Below are positions 26,315-36,132 of a stretch of DNA of 64,000 bases, one piece after another (positions within the stretch are counted from its first letter, which is position 1; each line of letters starts with the position of its first letter). The stretch spans positions 744,001 to 808,000 of the forward strand of contig BPHQ01000001.1 of NCBI GenBank assembly GCA_026003615.1, given 5' to 3'. Below the pieces are notes generated by a model that saw only the letters and a program-made list of their open reading frames with translations, was not told where the DNA came from and made no database searches. The stretch comes from Bellilinea sp. (GTDB taxonomy: Bacteria; Chloroflexota; Anaerolineae; Anaerolineales; Anaerolineaceae). Both the position numbers and the translations under genes were made by a program.

Positions 26315-27657
26315 AAAACCGTTTCTGGCAAGTTTTGGCAATTTTGATGGTGGCTGCGCTGGTACTGGCTGCCTGCGCGCAACCGACGGCTGAACCGACT
26401 CAACCGCCTGCCGCGGCTGGTGGTTCCTATCTTGACCGCGCATTTGCAGGTGAATTTAAAGGCACGGTTGTAACCATGGCCGGGCCGTTCACCGATAACG
26501 ATGCGGTCAAGTTTGAACAATCCATCAAGAATTTTGAAGATCAAACCGGCATTGACATTCAATACGAAGGTTCAAAGGAATTTGAAGCATCCATTTCCAT
26601 CCGTATTGATGGTGGCAATCCCCCCGACATCGTAGACTTTCCTCAACCGGGTTTGCTGGCGACCTTTGCGGCCAAGGGCAAAGCCATTGATGTCAGCACC
26701 TTCCTCGATATGGAAAAATTGAAGAAAAATTACAATCAATCCTGGTTGGATATGGCTATGATGGACAGCCCCAATGGTAAGATCATGGCAGGTGTGTGGG
26801 GCCGTGTCAATGGCAAATCTTTGGTGTGGTATCCGAAGAAAGCTTTTGACGAAGCCGGCTACAAAATCCCTACCACCTGGGAGGAACTGCTGGCATTGAG
26901 CGAAGAAATTAAGAATGACGGCGATGCTCCATGGTGTGTGGGGATTGAGTCGGGTGCTGCCACCGGTTGGCCAATGACCGACTGGATCGAAGAAACGATG
27001 CTGCGCACCACTTCGCTTGAAAATTATGATAAATGGGTGAAAGGTGAATTGAAGTTCGATTCACCCGAAGTGCGCAATGCCATTGAAAAGGTCACCGAAA
27101 TCTGGTTCACAGATGGGTATGTGTATGGTGGCCGGCAGGCAATTGCCACTACCTTCTTTGGGGATGCCCCGAAACCCATGTTTGACAATCCGCCCAAGTG
27201 CTGGCTGCACAAACAGGGCAACTTCATTACCACCTTCTTCCCCGAAGGTTTGACCGCTGGTGTTGATTATGACTTCTTCTACCTGCCGCCGATTGACCCT
27301 GCTTACGGGAAGCCCGTCTTAGTGGCTGGCGATATCTACGCGATGTTCAATGACCGCCCCGAAGTCCGTGCAGTCATGGAATACTTTACTACCGGTGCAT
27401 CGGTTGAAGGTTGGGTGCGTGCTGGTGGTGCGATTTCGCCTCATCTCGATTCCAGCCTTGACTGGTACTCCAATGAAGTTGACCGCGGCGTTGCCGAGAT
27501 CATCCTCAACGCCACTTCCGTGCGGTTTGACGGCTCGGACCTGATGCCCGGTGCGGTGGGTGCTGGTTCCTTCTGGAAGAGCATGACTTCATATGTCTCC
27601 GGTGCAATTGATCTGGATACTGCGCTGAGAGATATTGATGCTTCCTGGCCAAAGTAA
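26311..27657 (+). CDS. Sugar ABC transporter substrate-binding lipoprotein
   Basis: Extracellular solute-binding protein (family 1, MalE-like) of 448 residues. ATG 26311 follows Shine-Dalgarno GGAGGAG and gives a signal peptide with lipobox LAAC (Cys22) and a Pro/Thr/Ala linker. The mature part has GPFTDNDAVKFEQSIKNFE, DIVDFPQPGLLATFA and KSLVWYPKKAFDEAGYKIP, then TTWEELLALSEEIK, typical of the family. With LacI upstream and amylosucrase downstream, sucrose or another alpha-glucoside is the likely ligand; this is context inference. Confidence 0.92.
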   Translation: MKNRFWQVLAILMVAALVLAACAQPTAEPTQPPAAAGGSYLDRAFAGEFKGTVVTMAGPFTDNDAVKFEQSIKNFEDQTGIDIQYEGSKEFEASISIRIDGGNPPDIVDFPQPGLLATFAAKGKAIDVSTFLDMEKLKKNYNQSWLDMAMMDSPNGKIMAGVWGRVNGKSLVWYPKKAFDEAGYKIPTTWEELLALSEEIKNDGDAPWCVGIESGAATGWPMTDWIEETMLRTTSLENYDKWVKGELKFDSPEVRNAIEKVTEIWFTDGYVYGGRQAIATTFFGDAPKPMFDNPPKCWLHKQGNFITTFFPEGLTAGVDYDFFYLPPIDPAYGKPVLVAGDIYAMFNDRPEVRAVMEYFTTGASVEGWVRAGGAISPHLDSSLDWYSNEVDRGVAEIILNATSVRFDGSDLMPGAVGAGSFWKSMTSYVSGAIDLDTALRDIDASWPK

Positions 27658-27702
27658 ACCACCAGTAAAGGTCTAAATTCGCTTTACAATCTATGCAAGT
27701 TG

Positions 27703-27741
27703 GAGGGGCAGGTGATGCTGATAGGGGATAACCTGCCCCTC
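27703..27741 (+). repeat. Intercistronic hairpin between binding-protein and permease genes
   Basis: GAGGGGCAGGT (27703-27713) and ACCTGCCCCTC (27731-27741) form a perfect 11-bp stem with a 17-nt loop. No T-tract follows. Such a structure after the binding-protein gene probably stabilises its mRNA or partly terminates, giving more binding protein than permease, as in mal operons. Confidence 0.65.
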
Positions 27742-27808
27742 TTCTCCCCAGAAAATTATATAATTTTTATTAAGGACAGGATTCCTTCTTTAGAGAAAGG
27801 AGCGCAAC

Positions 27809-28927
27809 ATGCAAAACCAGCCAAGATTAACTGCGGGAAACCAATTAATCAATTGGTTGACCACCGGGGTGGGGAGATTACTGGTTTCAATTTTTGTCCC
27901 ATTGGTCACCTTTCTGGTGTTATGGCGTGGTTTCATTTTTTTGAGAGATAGCAACGCCCCTCAATTGATCATCGTCCTGGTTGCAATTGTTTGGGGAGTG
28001 GGAGGGGTAGCGCTCCTGTATGGGGTATCTAACTGGCTTGTGGAAAAACTCTCAGGGGAGTGGGTCCGCCGACTTCAACCCTTTATCTTCATCGGTCCCG
28101 CTATCGCGATTCTTTTCTGGTATCTGTTCTTGCCGACTATCCGGACGTTGGTATTGAGTTTTCAGGATGGCTTGGGGAGAAGTTTTGTCGGGATTGAAAA
28201 TTATATATTTGCGTTCACTGACCGGGTCATGTTGGAGGCTTTTCGCAATAATTTATTGTGGATGATTTTGGGAACCGGGTTCAGTGTTGGATTAGGGCTG
28301 CTGATCGCGGTACTTGCTGACCGAACACCGCTGGAAAAGGTCTACAAAGCCATTATCTTTATGCCAATGGCTATTTCCTTTGTCGGCGCGGGTGTGATTT
28401 GGAAATTTGTCTATGCCTATCGAGGCGAGGGGGTCGGAATTCAGGAAATTGGCTTGCTGAACGCAATCGTCATAGCCTTTGGCGGGAAGGCACAACCCTG
28501 GCTCTTACTCCCTCCGATTAATAATCTATTTCTAATCGTGATTATGATTTGGCTGCAAACTGGCTATGCCATGGTGATCTTATCCTCAGCCATTAAGGGC
28601 ATTCCTTCGGAACTTTTAGAGGCTGCGCGGGTGGATGGAGCCAACGAATTTCAGGTGTTCTTTCGAATCATGGTACCCACAATCCAAAGTACCCTCTTAA
28701 CTGTCACCACAACCATTGTTATTTTCAGCTTGAAATTGTTTGATATTGTACGGGTTATGACGGGGGGAAATTACGGCACGAATGTGATCGCCAATGAGTT
28801 TTACCTCCAACAATTTACGTATAACCACTCTGGCAGAGCATCGGCGATTGCGATTGTGCTTTTGATTGCAGTCATTCCAGTGATGATCTACAATCTCCGC
28901 CAGTTCCGCGAAAGGAGGGCATTCTGA
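27809..28927 (+). CDS. Sugar ABC transporter permease (MalF-like)
   Basis: Permease of 372 residues. The EAA loop is EAARVDGANEFQVFFRIMVP (about residues 271-290). Two extra hydrophobic segments (about 28-80) precede the usual six, so it is longer than the ~300-residue norm. Shine-Dalgarno AGAAAGGAG lies before ATG 27809. The stop overlaps the next start (TGATG), so the two permeases are translationally coupled. It forms the membrane channel with the following gene. No ATPase gene is in the operon; a shared MsmK/UgpC-type ATPase elsewhere must serve it. Confidence 0.92.
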   Translation: MQNQPRLTAGNQLINWLTTGVGRLLVSIFVPLVTFLVLWRGFIFLRDSNAPQLIIVLVAIVWGVGGVALLYGVSNWLVEKLSGEWVRRLQPFIFIGPAIAILFWYLFLPTIRTLVLSFQDGLGRSFVGIENYIFAFTDRVMLEAFRNNLLWMILGTGFSVGLGLLIAVLADRTPLEKVYKAIIFMPMAISFVGAGVIWKFVYAYRGEGVGIQEIGLLNAIVIAFGGKAQPWLLLPPINNLFLIVIMIWLQTGYAMVILSSAIKGIPSELLEAARVDGANEFQVFFRIMVPTIQSTLLTVTTTIVIFSLKLFDIVRVMTGGNYGTNVIANEFYLQQFTYNHSGRASAIAIVLLIAVIPVMIYNLRQFRERRAF

Positions 28928-30036
28928 TGAGCGGTGCAAACACCAGTCAAAAGGGTCAAAAGCGGCTGGGCAGCATCTTTGTAAACGGTGTGCTGATTTT
29001 GATCTGTCTTGTTTGGTTAATTCCTACCATTGGGGTGTTCATTACCTCTTTCCGCAACAGCGAAGATATTTATAGTAGCGGTTGGTGGACGGTATTCCCT
29101 CATCGCGGATGGGTCAAAGTCGAAGAAATCCGTGTGCCTGAGGACGTGGATGTGGATCAGCCTTTCGAGATTGCCGGCGTCACTGCGGATTTCAATACCC
29201 TTAGACAAGGGGTTACTACACCGGATGGTCGAAGGATCACATGGATTGGCAATAAACGCTCGCGTTTGGTGGTTGTGGAAGAAAAACGCTGGGTTGGTTT
29301 CTCGGCACGTCTGACGCTGGATAATTACCGGGACACGTTGAGTGGTAAAGAGATTCGTTTTCGCGATGCTTCCGGGAATGAAATTACCCGAAAAGGGAAC
29401 AATCTGGGCGGCGCGTTTCTAAATTCAATTGCTGTTGCTGTTCCATCGACAATTATTCCAATTTTGATTGCTGCCTTTGCAGCCTATGGCTTTGCATGGC
29501 TTAATTTCCCCGGTAGAAAATTGTTGTTTACATTGGTTGTTGCTTTACTGGTTGTTCCTTTACAAATTGCTCTGGTACCAATATTAAGAGATTACACCCA
29601 ATTAAATCTTAATGGGACATATCTTGCTATGTGGCTGGCACATACCGGATTTGGGCTACCACTGGCGGTGTATCTCCTATTCAATTACATCGGATCGCTT
29701 CCACGAGACATTCTCGAATCCGCCTTTATTGATGGTGCCTCACACTTTACCATCTTTACGCGTTTGATTCTACCGTTGTCCATACCTGCACTGGCATCTT
29801 TTGCCATCTTTCAATTCTTGTGGGTATGGAACGACTATTTGGTGGCTCTGGTCTTCTTGGGTGACCAAAACCGGGTGGTTACCAGTGCATTGGCTGCTAT
29901 GGTTGGAGAGAAAGGACAGGACTGGCATTTGCTTACATCCGGTGCTTTTGTCAGTATGATTTTACCTTTGACGGTATTTTTTGCCTTGCAACGTTACTTC
30001 GTGCGCGGTTTGATGGCGGGTTCTGTGAAAGGATAG
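28927..30036 (+). CDS. Sugar ABC transporter permease (MalG-like) with extracytoplasmic insert
   Basis: Permease of 369 residues with the EAA loop [20 protein letters not shown] (about residues 258-277). MalG-like proteins usually have about 275-300 residues. The surplus lies between the first membrane segment (about 18-38) and the second (about 160), where some 80 extra residues (from [18 protein letters not shown] to about EEKRWVGFS) precede the usual [10 protein letters not shown]. The insert is hydrophilic with beta-like periodicity and must lie outside the membrane, where it could touch the binding protein. It is coupled to the MalF-like gene by TGATG. Confidence 0.9.
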   Translation: MSGANTSQKGQKRLGSIFVNGVLILICLVWLIPTIGVFITSFRNSEDIYSSGWWTVFPHRGWVKVEEIRVPEDVDVDQPFEIAGVTADFNTLRQGVTTPDGRRITWIGNKRSRLVVVEEKRWVGFSARLTLDNYRDTLSGKEIRFRDASGNEITRKGNNLGGAFLNSIAVAVPSTIIPILIAAFAAYGFAWLNFPGRKLLFTLVVALLVVPLQIALVPILRDYTQLNLNGTYLAMWLAHTGFGLPLAVYLLFNYIGSLPRDILESAFIDGASHFTIFTRLILPLSIPALASFAIFQFLWVWNDYLVALVFLGDQNRVVTSALAAMVGEKGQDWHLLTSGAFVSMILPLTVFFALQRYFVRGLMAGSVKG

Positions 30037-30061
30037 AACAGAACAGAAAGGAATCGGATGC

Positions 30062-32005
30062 ATGAATCTTTCCAGAGAGGCGAAACGAACTCTGGATCGG
30101 CTTCAACCGCGTCTCAAGGCGCGGTTTGCCGATTACATTACCGCTCATTCGCGGGATTGGCAAGTTTTTGAAAGTCGTCTTGAGCAGCATTTTGAAGATC
30201 TTTTTCGTATTCTTCATCACCTTTACGGGACGCATTACGATTTCTTTTATCATCTTGAAGAATTACTGGAAGTGCTTGGTGATTACTGGATCCAACGAAA
30301 CCCAGAATTGAAAACCTTAGACGCCGAGCGGGAAAATCGTCCGGATTGGTTCCAATCGAATCAAATGCTTGGGGGGGTGTGCTATGTGGATTTGTTTGCC
30401 GGAACCCTCCGAGGTATCCAAGAAAAAATACCTTACTTCAAAGAATTGGGATTGACTTACCTGCATTTGATGCCATTGTTTCGCTGCCCGGAAGGGGAAA
30501 ATGATGGGGGTTATGCTATTTCCAGTTACCGTGAGGTCAATCCTGCGCTTGGCACCATGAAGGAGTTGACCGACCTGGCCAGAATGCTGCGTGCAGAGGG
30601 AATCAGCCTGGTGTTGGATTTTGTTTTTAATCACACCTCTAACGAACATGAATGGGCGCTCAAAGCACGTGCGGGAGATCCCGACTTTCAAGCGTATTAT
30701 TATATGTTTGACGATCGGACGATGCCGGATGCCTATGAACGAACCCTGCGGGAAATATTTCCCGAAGAGCATCCAGGGGCATTCACCTATTTCCCGGATG
30801 TGGGAAAGTGGGTATGGACGACTTTTCACTCTAACCAGTGGGATTTAAATTACTCTAATCCGGTGGTTTTCAACCGTATGGCAGAGGAGATGCTCTTCCT
30901 TGCCAATGCCGGTGTGGAGGTCCTGCGTCTCGATGCGGTTGCCTTCCTCTGGAAACAATTAGGAACAAATTGTGAAAACCTGCCGGAAGCCCACCTTCTA
31001 ATCCGGGCCTTCAATTCAATAGCCCGGATTTCTGCGCCTGCATTGATCTTTAAGTCTGAAGCCATTGTTCACCCGGATGAAGTGGTGCGCTACATTCACC
31101 CAAAAGAATGCCAGATTTCCTACAATCCCTTGCTAATGGCTTTGTTATGGAATACACTGGCGACCCGTCAGACCGATTTACTTACCTTTTCCATGCAGGA
31201 ACGTTTTAAGATTCATCCGCAATGTGCGTGGGTGAATTATGTACGCTGCCACGATGATATTGGATGGACATTTTCCGACGAGGATGCAGCACAACTGGGT
31301 ATCAATGGATTTGATCATCGTCGTTTCTTGAATGATTTCTATACCGGTAAGTTTCCAGGAAGTTTTGCCCGTGGCCTGCCTTTTCAGGAAAATCCGCGCA
31401 CCGGTGATGCCAGAATTTCGGGTACATGTGCCTCTTTGGCCGGTTTAGAAAAAGCGATCCATGAAGAAACCGAAAGAGAAGTTGAACTGGCTTTAAGACG
31501 GATACTGCTTATCCATAGTGTGATTTTGTCTATTGGTGGTATTCCACTGATTTATCTGGGAGATGAAATTGCCACCTTGAATGATTACCGCTATCGTGAG
31601 GATCCGGCCAAAATTCGCGATTCACGTTGGGTGCACCGTCCATTTACTGATTGGGAGAAATATAACCGACGGTTTGATGAGACGACTCAGGAAGGAAAGA
31701 TTTTCACCCGACTGAAAAAATTGATTGATCTGCGAAAAACTATTCCAGCCTTTAGCGGTGCAGAAACAGATATCCTCAGTCTTCGATCGAAACACCTGTT
31801 TTCTTATGTGCGTCAATTGGGAAATGAACGAATTTTATCCATTGGTAATTTTAGCGAGCAGCCCCAAATCATTGACGGTAATGAAATCCGCTTGCACGGG
31901 TTAGGATATAACTTTGTTGATTTGGTCAGTGGGCAACCCTATTCAACGATCAACCCGTTAATGCTGGAACCTTACCAGTTTGTTTGGTTAAGAGTTGTTT
32001 CCTGA
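30062..32005 (+). CDS. Amylosucrase (GH13_4)
   Basis: Cytosolic glucosyltransferase of 647 residues that uses sucrose to extend alpha-glucan and releases fructose. The N-terminal helical domain (about 1-90) is typical of amylosucrase. The catalytic barrel has the nucleophile Asp291 in VLRLDAVAF, the acid/base Glu333 in IFKSEAI and the stabiliser Asp398 in RCHDDIGW, each about five positions from the Neisseria enzyme numbering. GGYAISSY and [15 protein letters not shown] are also family marks. It is the last gene of the LacI-controlled ABC operon, 25 bp after the permease. No signal peptide. Its 3' end overlaps the convergent pepT gene by 18 bp. Confidence 0.9.
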   Translation: MNLSREAKRTLDRLQPRLKARFADYITAHSRDWQVFESRLEQHFEDLFRILHHLYGTHYDFFYHLEELLEVLGDYWIQRNPELKTLDAERENRPDWFQSNQMLGGVCYVDLFAGTLRGIQEKIPYFKELGLTYLHLMPLFRCPEGENDGGYAISSYREVNPALGTMKELTDLARMLRAEGISLVLDFVFNHTSNEHEWALKARAGDPDFQAYYYMFDDRTMPDAYERTLREIFPEEHPGAFTYFPDVGKWVWTTFHSNQWDLNYSNPVVFNRMAEEMLFLANAGVEVLRLDAVAFLWKQLGTNCENLPEAHLLIRAFNSIARISAPALIFKSEAIVHPDEVVRYIHPKECQISYNPLLMALLWNTLATRQTDLLTFSMQERFKIHPQCAWVNYVRCHDDIGWTFSDEDAAQLGINGFDHRRFLNDFYTGKFPGSFARGLPFQENPRTGDARISGTCASLAGLEKAIHEETEREVELALRRILLIHSVILSIGGIPLIYLGDEIATLNDYRYREDPAKIRDSRWVHRPFTDWEKYNRRFDETTQEGKIFTRLKKLIDLRKTIPAFSGAETDILSLRSKHLFSYVRQLGNERILSIGNFSEQPQIIDGNEIRLHGLGYNFVDLVSGQPYSTINPLMLEPYQFVWLRVVS

Positions 32006-33229
32006 TCTGGTTTGGACAGCCAGCTGAGCGATTCTCACAATGACTTGAACGGCTTTTTCCATCGATTCAACGGGAACAAACTCATAGCGGCCGTGATAGT
32101 TATGCCCACCATTGAAGATGTTGGGGCAGGGTAATCCCATGTAGGACAACCTTGCGCCATCGGTGCCGCCGCGCACCGGGCGGATGATGGGTGTGACTCC
32201 CACATCCAGCATGGCTTGTTTTGCCAGTTCGATAATGTGCATCACCGGCTGAATTTTTTCTTTCATATTGTAGTAACTATCACGTAAATCAATCTTGATT
32301 CGTTCGGACCCGATAAGTTCGTTCTGGTATTGAACAGCACGAAGTAATAAGGCCTTCATTTCCTCAAATTTTTTGCGGTCATGTTCACGGATGATGTAGC
32401 GCATCTCGGCGGAATCCACATTGCCATCAATGTGGGTTAGATGGAAAAATCCTTCGTAATGATCAGTATGTTCGGGCCTCAGGTGGGGCGGTAGCATCTG
32501 GTGCAAATTGATGGCAATTTGTAGAGCGTTAATCATCTGGTTTTTAGCAGTACCGGGGTGAACATTCCGTCCCTGAATAAATATTTTTACATTGGCAGCG
32601 TTGAAGTTCTCGAATTGTAATTCGCCGATTTCCCCCCCATCCATGGTGTAGGCGAAATCCGCGTTGAATTTCTGGACATCGAAGCGGTCAGCCCCCCGCC
32701 CAATTTCTTCATCTGGGGTAAAACCAACCCGGATAGTGGCGTGGGGTATATGCGGATGTTGAGCAAGGTATTCAACAGCCGCCATAATCTCCGCGATACC
32801 GGCTTTATCATCGGCACCCAATAAGGTGTTCCCATCGGTCGTGATCAGTGTCTGACCGATATATTTATTAAGAATTGGGAAATCTTCCGGAGAAAGAACG
32901 ATGTTTTTCTCCTTGTTAAGGATTATATTGCCCCCCTGATATTGAATAATTTGCGGATTGACATTTTCCCCAGTCATATCTGGGCTGGTATCCATGTGGG
33001 CAATGAAACCGATAGTTGGCGCATCCATGACATTGGCTGGCAAAGTTGCCATGACATAACCGTTTTCATCAAGAGAAATGTCCACCAGCCCAATTTGTTT
33101 CAATTCTTCAACCAGAAGTTTGGCCAGGTCCAGCTGTCGGCTGGTGCTGGGGAAGGTATTCGAATCCGGGTCGGATTCGGTAAAAATTTTCGCATAGCGA
33201 ATGAAACGATCAACGACGCTGGTTTTCAA
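31988..33229 (-). CDS. pepT: Peptidase T (tripeptide aminopeptidase, M20B)
   Basis: Cytosolic di-zinc aminopeptidase that removes the N-terminal residue of tripeptides. Metal and catalytic stretches are [41 protein letters not shown] and [11 protein letters not shown] 33229 is chosen: it gives [14 protein letters not shown] at the start, a 413-residue length close to the family norm, and a Shine-Dalgarno GGGAG nine bases upstream. An in-frame ATG at 33274 would add 15 residues without family similarity. It converges on amylosucrase with an 18-bp overlap. Confidence 0.92.
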   Translation of the reverse strand: MKTSVVDRFIRYAKIFTESDPDSNTFPSTSRQLDLAKLLVEELKQIGLVDISLDENGYVMATLPANVMDAPTIGFIAHMDTSPDMTGENVNPQIIQYQGGNIILNKEKNIVLSPEDFPILNKYIGQTLITTDGNTLLGADDKAGIAEIMAAVEYLAQHPHIPHATIRVGFTPDEEIGRGADRFDVQKFNADFAYTMDGGEIGELQFENFNAANVKIFIQGRNVHPGTAKNQMINALQIAINLHQMLPPHLRPEHTDHYEGFFHLTHIDGNVDSAEMRYIIREHDRKKFEEMKALLLRAVQYQNELIGSERIKIDLRDSYYNMKEKIQPVMHIIELAKQAMLDVGVTPIIRPVRGGTDGARLSYMGLPCPNIFNGGHNYHGRYEFVPVESMEKAVQVIVRIAQLAVQTRSGNNS

Positions 33230-33368
33230 TGTGTTTTTCTCCCAAGAAGTTTGTTCGGTTTGATTATACCGCAAGAAGAATTATAATTTTTTTCGGTTGT
33301 GGAAATTTGTGGGATAATTGAGATTCGATCATCTAAAGACCAATAAAGTTGGACAATCTTTGCAAGAA

Positions 33369-34475
33369 ATGGCTCAAAAACATATGAATCAATACCCAAT
33401 ACCCATGGTGCCAGGCCCAACAACTGTACCTCAAATCATCCTTGATGCGATGAATCATGATTATCCATCGCCAGATTTGGAAAAAGAGTTTTTGGAGCTG
33501 TACAACCAAACCGAAAATCTCTTGCAGGTTTTATACGAGACAAAAAATCGGGTTGTCATTCATACTGGTGAAGGAATGATTGCTTTGTGGGGGGCTTTAA
33601 AAAGCACACTACTGCCGGGAGATCGAGTTCTTGCACTCGCCAGTGGTGTGTTTGGCTATGGAATTGCGGAGATGGCCGCTTCGCTTGGTGCAGAAGTGAA
33701 GATTTATGGTATCGAGTACGATCAGACTTTTGAGGATTTGGATGAGATTGAAAGATTAATCAAGACATTTCGCCCAAAGATGATCACCGCTGTTCATTGT
33801 GAAACCCCATCTGGCACACTCAATCCCCTTGAGAATATTGGTCTCCTCAAACGGCAATATGAAGTTCCCTTGTTTTATGTGGATGCGGTTGCCAGCCTGG
33901 GTGGGACGGCGGTTAAAACCGATGAGTGGGGGATAGACTTGTGTTTGGGCGGCTCACAAAAAGTGCTTTCTGCACCACCTTTGGCAGCGTTCGTTGCAGT
34001 CAGCCAGACGGCATGGGAAATTATCAAGCAGGTTGGTTATGTAGGATATGATGCCTTGTTGCCATTTTGGGATGCACAGGAAAAATTTTATTTTCCTTAT
34101 ACTCCAAACTGGCATGGGGTTGCGGCGGTGCATCAGGCTGCTAAATTGATTTTAGACGAAGGATTGGATGAGGTTTTCAAGCGGCATGAAATGGTTGCTG
34201 AATATTGCCGGAAGGAGTTGCAATCCATGGGGTTGCGGTTATTTCCGGCAGAAAATGCAACGCCTTCGCCCACTGTAACAGCAGTTTACATCCCCCGAAA
34301 ATTTAATTGGGAAGAATTGGATCGCCGTTTTCGCGGCATGGGATTAGTGGTTGGCGGATCGTATGGCCCTTTGGCTGGAAAAATTTTCCGCCTTGGTCAC
34401 ATGGGAAGGCAGGCAAAAATGGAATTGATGGAAAAGGCGCTCAGAGTGATCAACGAGGTGGTGAATCATTCATAA
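33369..34475 (+). CDS. Class V aminotransferase (serine/alanine--glyoxylate type)
   Basis: PLP enzyme of about 368 residues. The opening PIPMVPGPTTVP and the following PSPDLEKEFLELY are typical of alanine--glyoxylate / serine--pyruvate aminotransferases. HTGEGMIALWGALKS binds the cofactor phosphate, FYVDAVASLGG holds the PLP-ring Asp, and the Schiff-base Lys is in GGSQKVLSAPP. ATG 33369 is preferred; TTG 33318 lies at the probable -10 (GATAAT). It converges on the thioredoxin-fold gene with a 6-bp overlap. The exact amino donor cannot be told; a role in glyoxylate or serine metabolism is likely. Confidence 0.88.
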   Translation: MAQKHMNQYPIPMVPGPTTVPQIILDAMNHDYPSPDLEKEFLELYNQTENLLQVLYETKNRVVIHTGEGMIALWGALKSTLLPGDRVLALASGVFGYGIAEMAASLGAEVKIYGIEYDQTFEDLDEIERLIKTFRPKMITAVHCETPSGTLNPLENIGLLKRQYEVPLFYVDAVASLGGTAVKTDEWGIDLCLGGSQKVLSAPPLAAFVAVSQTAWEIIKQVGYVGYDALLPFWDAQEKFYFPYTPNWHGVAAVHQAAKLILDEGLDEVFKRHEMVAEYCRKELQSMGLRLFPAENATPSPTVTAVYIPRKFNWEELDRRFRGMGLVVGGSYGPLAGKIFRLGHMGRQAKMELMEKALRVINEVVNHS

Positions 34476-34787
34476 CCCCAATGCTTTTTGAATTGCTGAG
34501 CGGAGTATATCGTATTCTGGCACTCCCTGAAATCCCCTGCTAGTGGGGTAAACGCGGCAGCCCAGAAAATAGTTTTCCTGCTGGTTTGGAAACAAATCTT
34601 GCCCATTAATAAAAAAAGAGGGTGAACCGGAGAACTTACGCCTTTTGGCTTCTTCTTCATTCTCGATTTTGACCAGATGAATTTCCTGGGTGATTCTCAA
34701 GTCATCGAAAATATTTTTAAGCAGTTCCAATCCCTTCCGCCAATTGGGACAATCTTCAAAGTATAACAATTCTATTTTTGTGGTCAC
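34470..34787 (-). CDS. Thioredoxin-fold protein
   Basis: Small protein of 105 residues with a thioredoxin-like layout: first strand IELLYFEDCPNW, where CPNW occupies the place of CxxC but only the first Cys is kept, and a cis-Pro region SGSPSFFINGQDLFP. A further Cys lies in FLGCRVYP. Proteins of this type are common beside mercury or arsenic genes, but none is present here. It lies 28 bp after the acyl-CoA dehydrogenase gene on the same strand and is probably co-transcribed. Function is uncertain. Confidence 0.75.
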   Translation of the reverse strand: MTTKIELLYFEDCPNWRKGLELLKNIFDDLRITQEIHLVKIENEEEAKRRKFSGSPSFFINGQDLFPNQQENYFLGCRVYPTSRGFQGVPEYDILRSAIQKALGL

Positions 34788-34815
34788 TTTTTATCACCTC
34801 GCTGTCAGACCTTTA

Positions 34816-35970
34816 TTAGACTTGTGTTTTTAAGCCAAGGGTGGTAGCAATGATCATCTTTTGCATTTCACTGGTGCCGGAGTAAATTTTTGTTCCAATG
34901 GCATCGCGCAAGTGCCGTTCAATTTCGAAATCTGTCGTGTAGCCATAACCACCAAAGATTTGGATGGCATCTAAAAAGGTTTGTACAGCAGCTTCACTGG
35001 TGACTAATTTTGCAATGGACGCCGGCATAGTTGGATCTCCGTGTTCCAGTTCCCAGGCGGCTTTATAAATCAGCAGGCGGGCCGATTCGAGCCGGACCTG
35101 CATATCCACAATTTTACCGGAAATTGCCTGATAAGAAGAAATAGGCTTGCCAAACTGTACTCGTTCGTTAGCGTAACGGACACAATCCTCAATTTGACGT
35201 TGCATTGCGCCTAAAAAAGGTGCCAGGATGAGTGCTCGTTCCCAGAACATGATTCGGGAAAAAATACGCGATCCACTGCTTGGGCTTCCGATCACGTTTG
35301 TGGCGGGAATACGCGCATCGCGGAAGATGACATCGGCCATTGGGGAAGTCCTCGATCCCAGCTTTTCCATGTGGGATTCCACTGATACACCGGGCGTATC
35401 CCCTTCTACGGCAAAACAGGTTACTCCCGCAAAACCGTATTTTTTGTTGATCGTGGCAAAGGTGATGAAGAAATCCGCTACAGGAGCGTTGGTAACAAAA
35501 GTTTTACTACCATTCAGGATAAAATCGTCTCCCTCCTTTACGGCTGTAGTGGACATGGACATCGCATCCGAGCCGGCAGCCGGTTCGGAGATCGCATGGG
35601 CACCGACCCACTCTCCAGAGATTAATTTGGGAAGGTATTTTTGCTTCAATTCTTCACTGCCAAACAGGAGTAAAGGCATCTCAACTGCCCAAATATGGGC
35701 GCCAATCGAGAGGAAAATACTGGTATCTTTGCTGCCATAACCAAAGCCTTCTAAAACTCGAGCAACAGTAAGTGCATCCAGCCCTAAACCGCCGTACTTC
35801 TCGGGGATAATCATACCGAGCAGACCAAGATCGGCACAGGCCTGCCATTTTTCTTTGGAGAAGATTTGGTGACGATCCTCTTCAATCAAGTTTTGATTCA
35901 TTCTTTTTTGGGAAAATTCAATGGCTTGCTGATACAGGTCATTCTGTTCTTGGGTCCACTCAAAATTCAT
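34816..35970 (-). CDS. Acyl-CoA dehydrogenase
   Basis: FAD flavoenzyme of 384 residues for alpha,beta-dehydrogenation of an acyl-CoA, passing electrons to ETF. Recognisable elements are HAISEPAAGSDAMSM, ILNGSKTFVTNA, YANERVQFGKPI, QIFGGYGYTTDFEIERHLRDA and KIYSGTSEMQKMII. The last stretch has Ser where MCAD has its catalytic Glu. Instead Glu244 in FWERALIL matches the base position of long-chain and isovaleryl-CoA dehydrogenases. ATG 35970 follows Shine-Dalgarno AGAGG. No thiolase or ETF gene is near. Confidence 0.93.
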   Translation of the reverse strand: MNFEWTQEQNDLYQQAIEFSQKRMNQNLIEEDRHQIFSKEKWQACADLGLLGMIIPEKYGGLGLDALTVARVLEGFGYGSKDTSIFLSIGAHIWAVEMPLLLFGSEELKQKYLPKLISGEWVGAHAISEPAAGSDAMSMSTTAVKEGDDFILNGSKTFVTNAPVADFFITFATINKKYGFAGVTCFAVEGDTPGVSVESHMEKLGSRTSPMADVIFRDARIPATNVIGSPSSGSRIFSRIMFWERALILAPFLGAMQRQIEDCVRYANERVQFGKPISSYQAISGKIVDMQVRLESARLLIYKAAWELEHGDPTMPASIAKLVTSEAAVQTFLDAIQIFGGYGYTTDFEIERHLRDAIGTKIYSGTSEMQKMIIATTLGLKTQV

Positions 35971-36132
35971 TTTATTGCCTCTTTTATCGAAGTTATCCAC
36001 AATTTATTGTACATCACCCATTCATAAAATTTCTTGGATTTGTCTAATAATTTACGAAAAAACAAAAATTGCATGTGTTACAATCTTTAGAGCCATTTTT
36101 GTCAATGGATATTACAGATTTCGGAGAAATAG

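Noticed and set aside
27700-27951. 83-codon open frame overlapping the MalF-like gene start
   Set aside because: It lies over the intercistronic hairpin and in the wrong frame of a clear permease gene.
34470-34787. Mercury- or arsenic-resistance gene
   Set aside because: The thioredoxin-fold protein resembles ones near such operons, but no mer or ars gene is present and it pairs with an acyl-CoA dehydrogenase.
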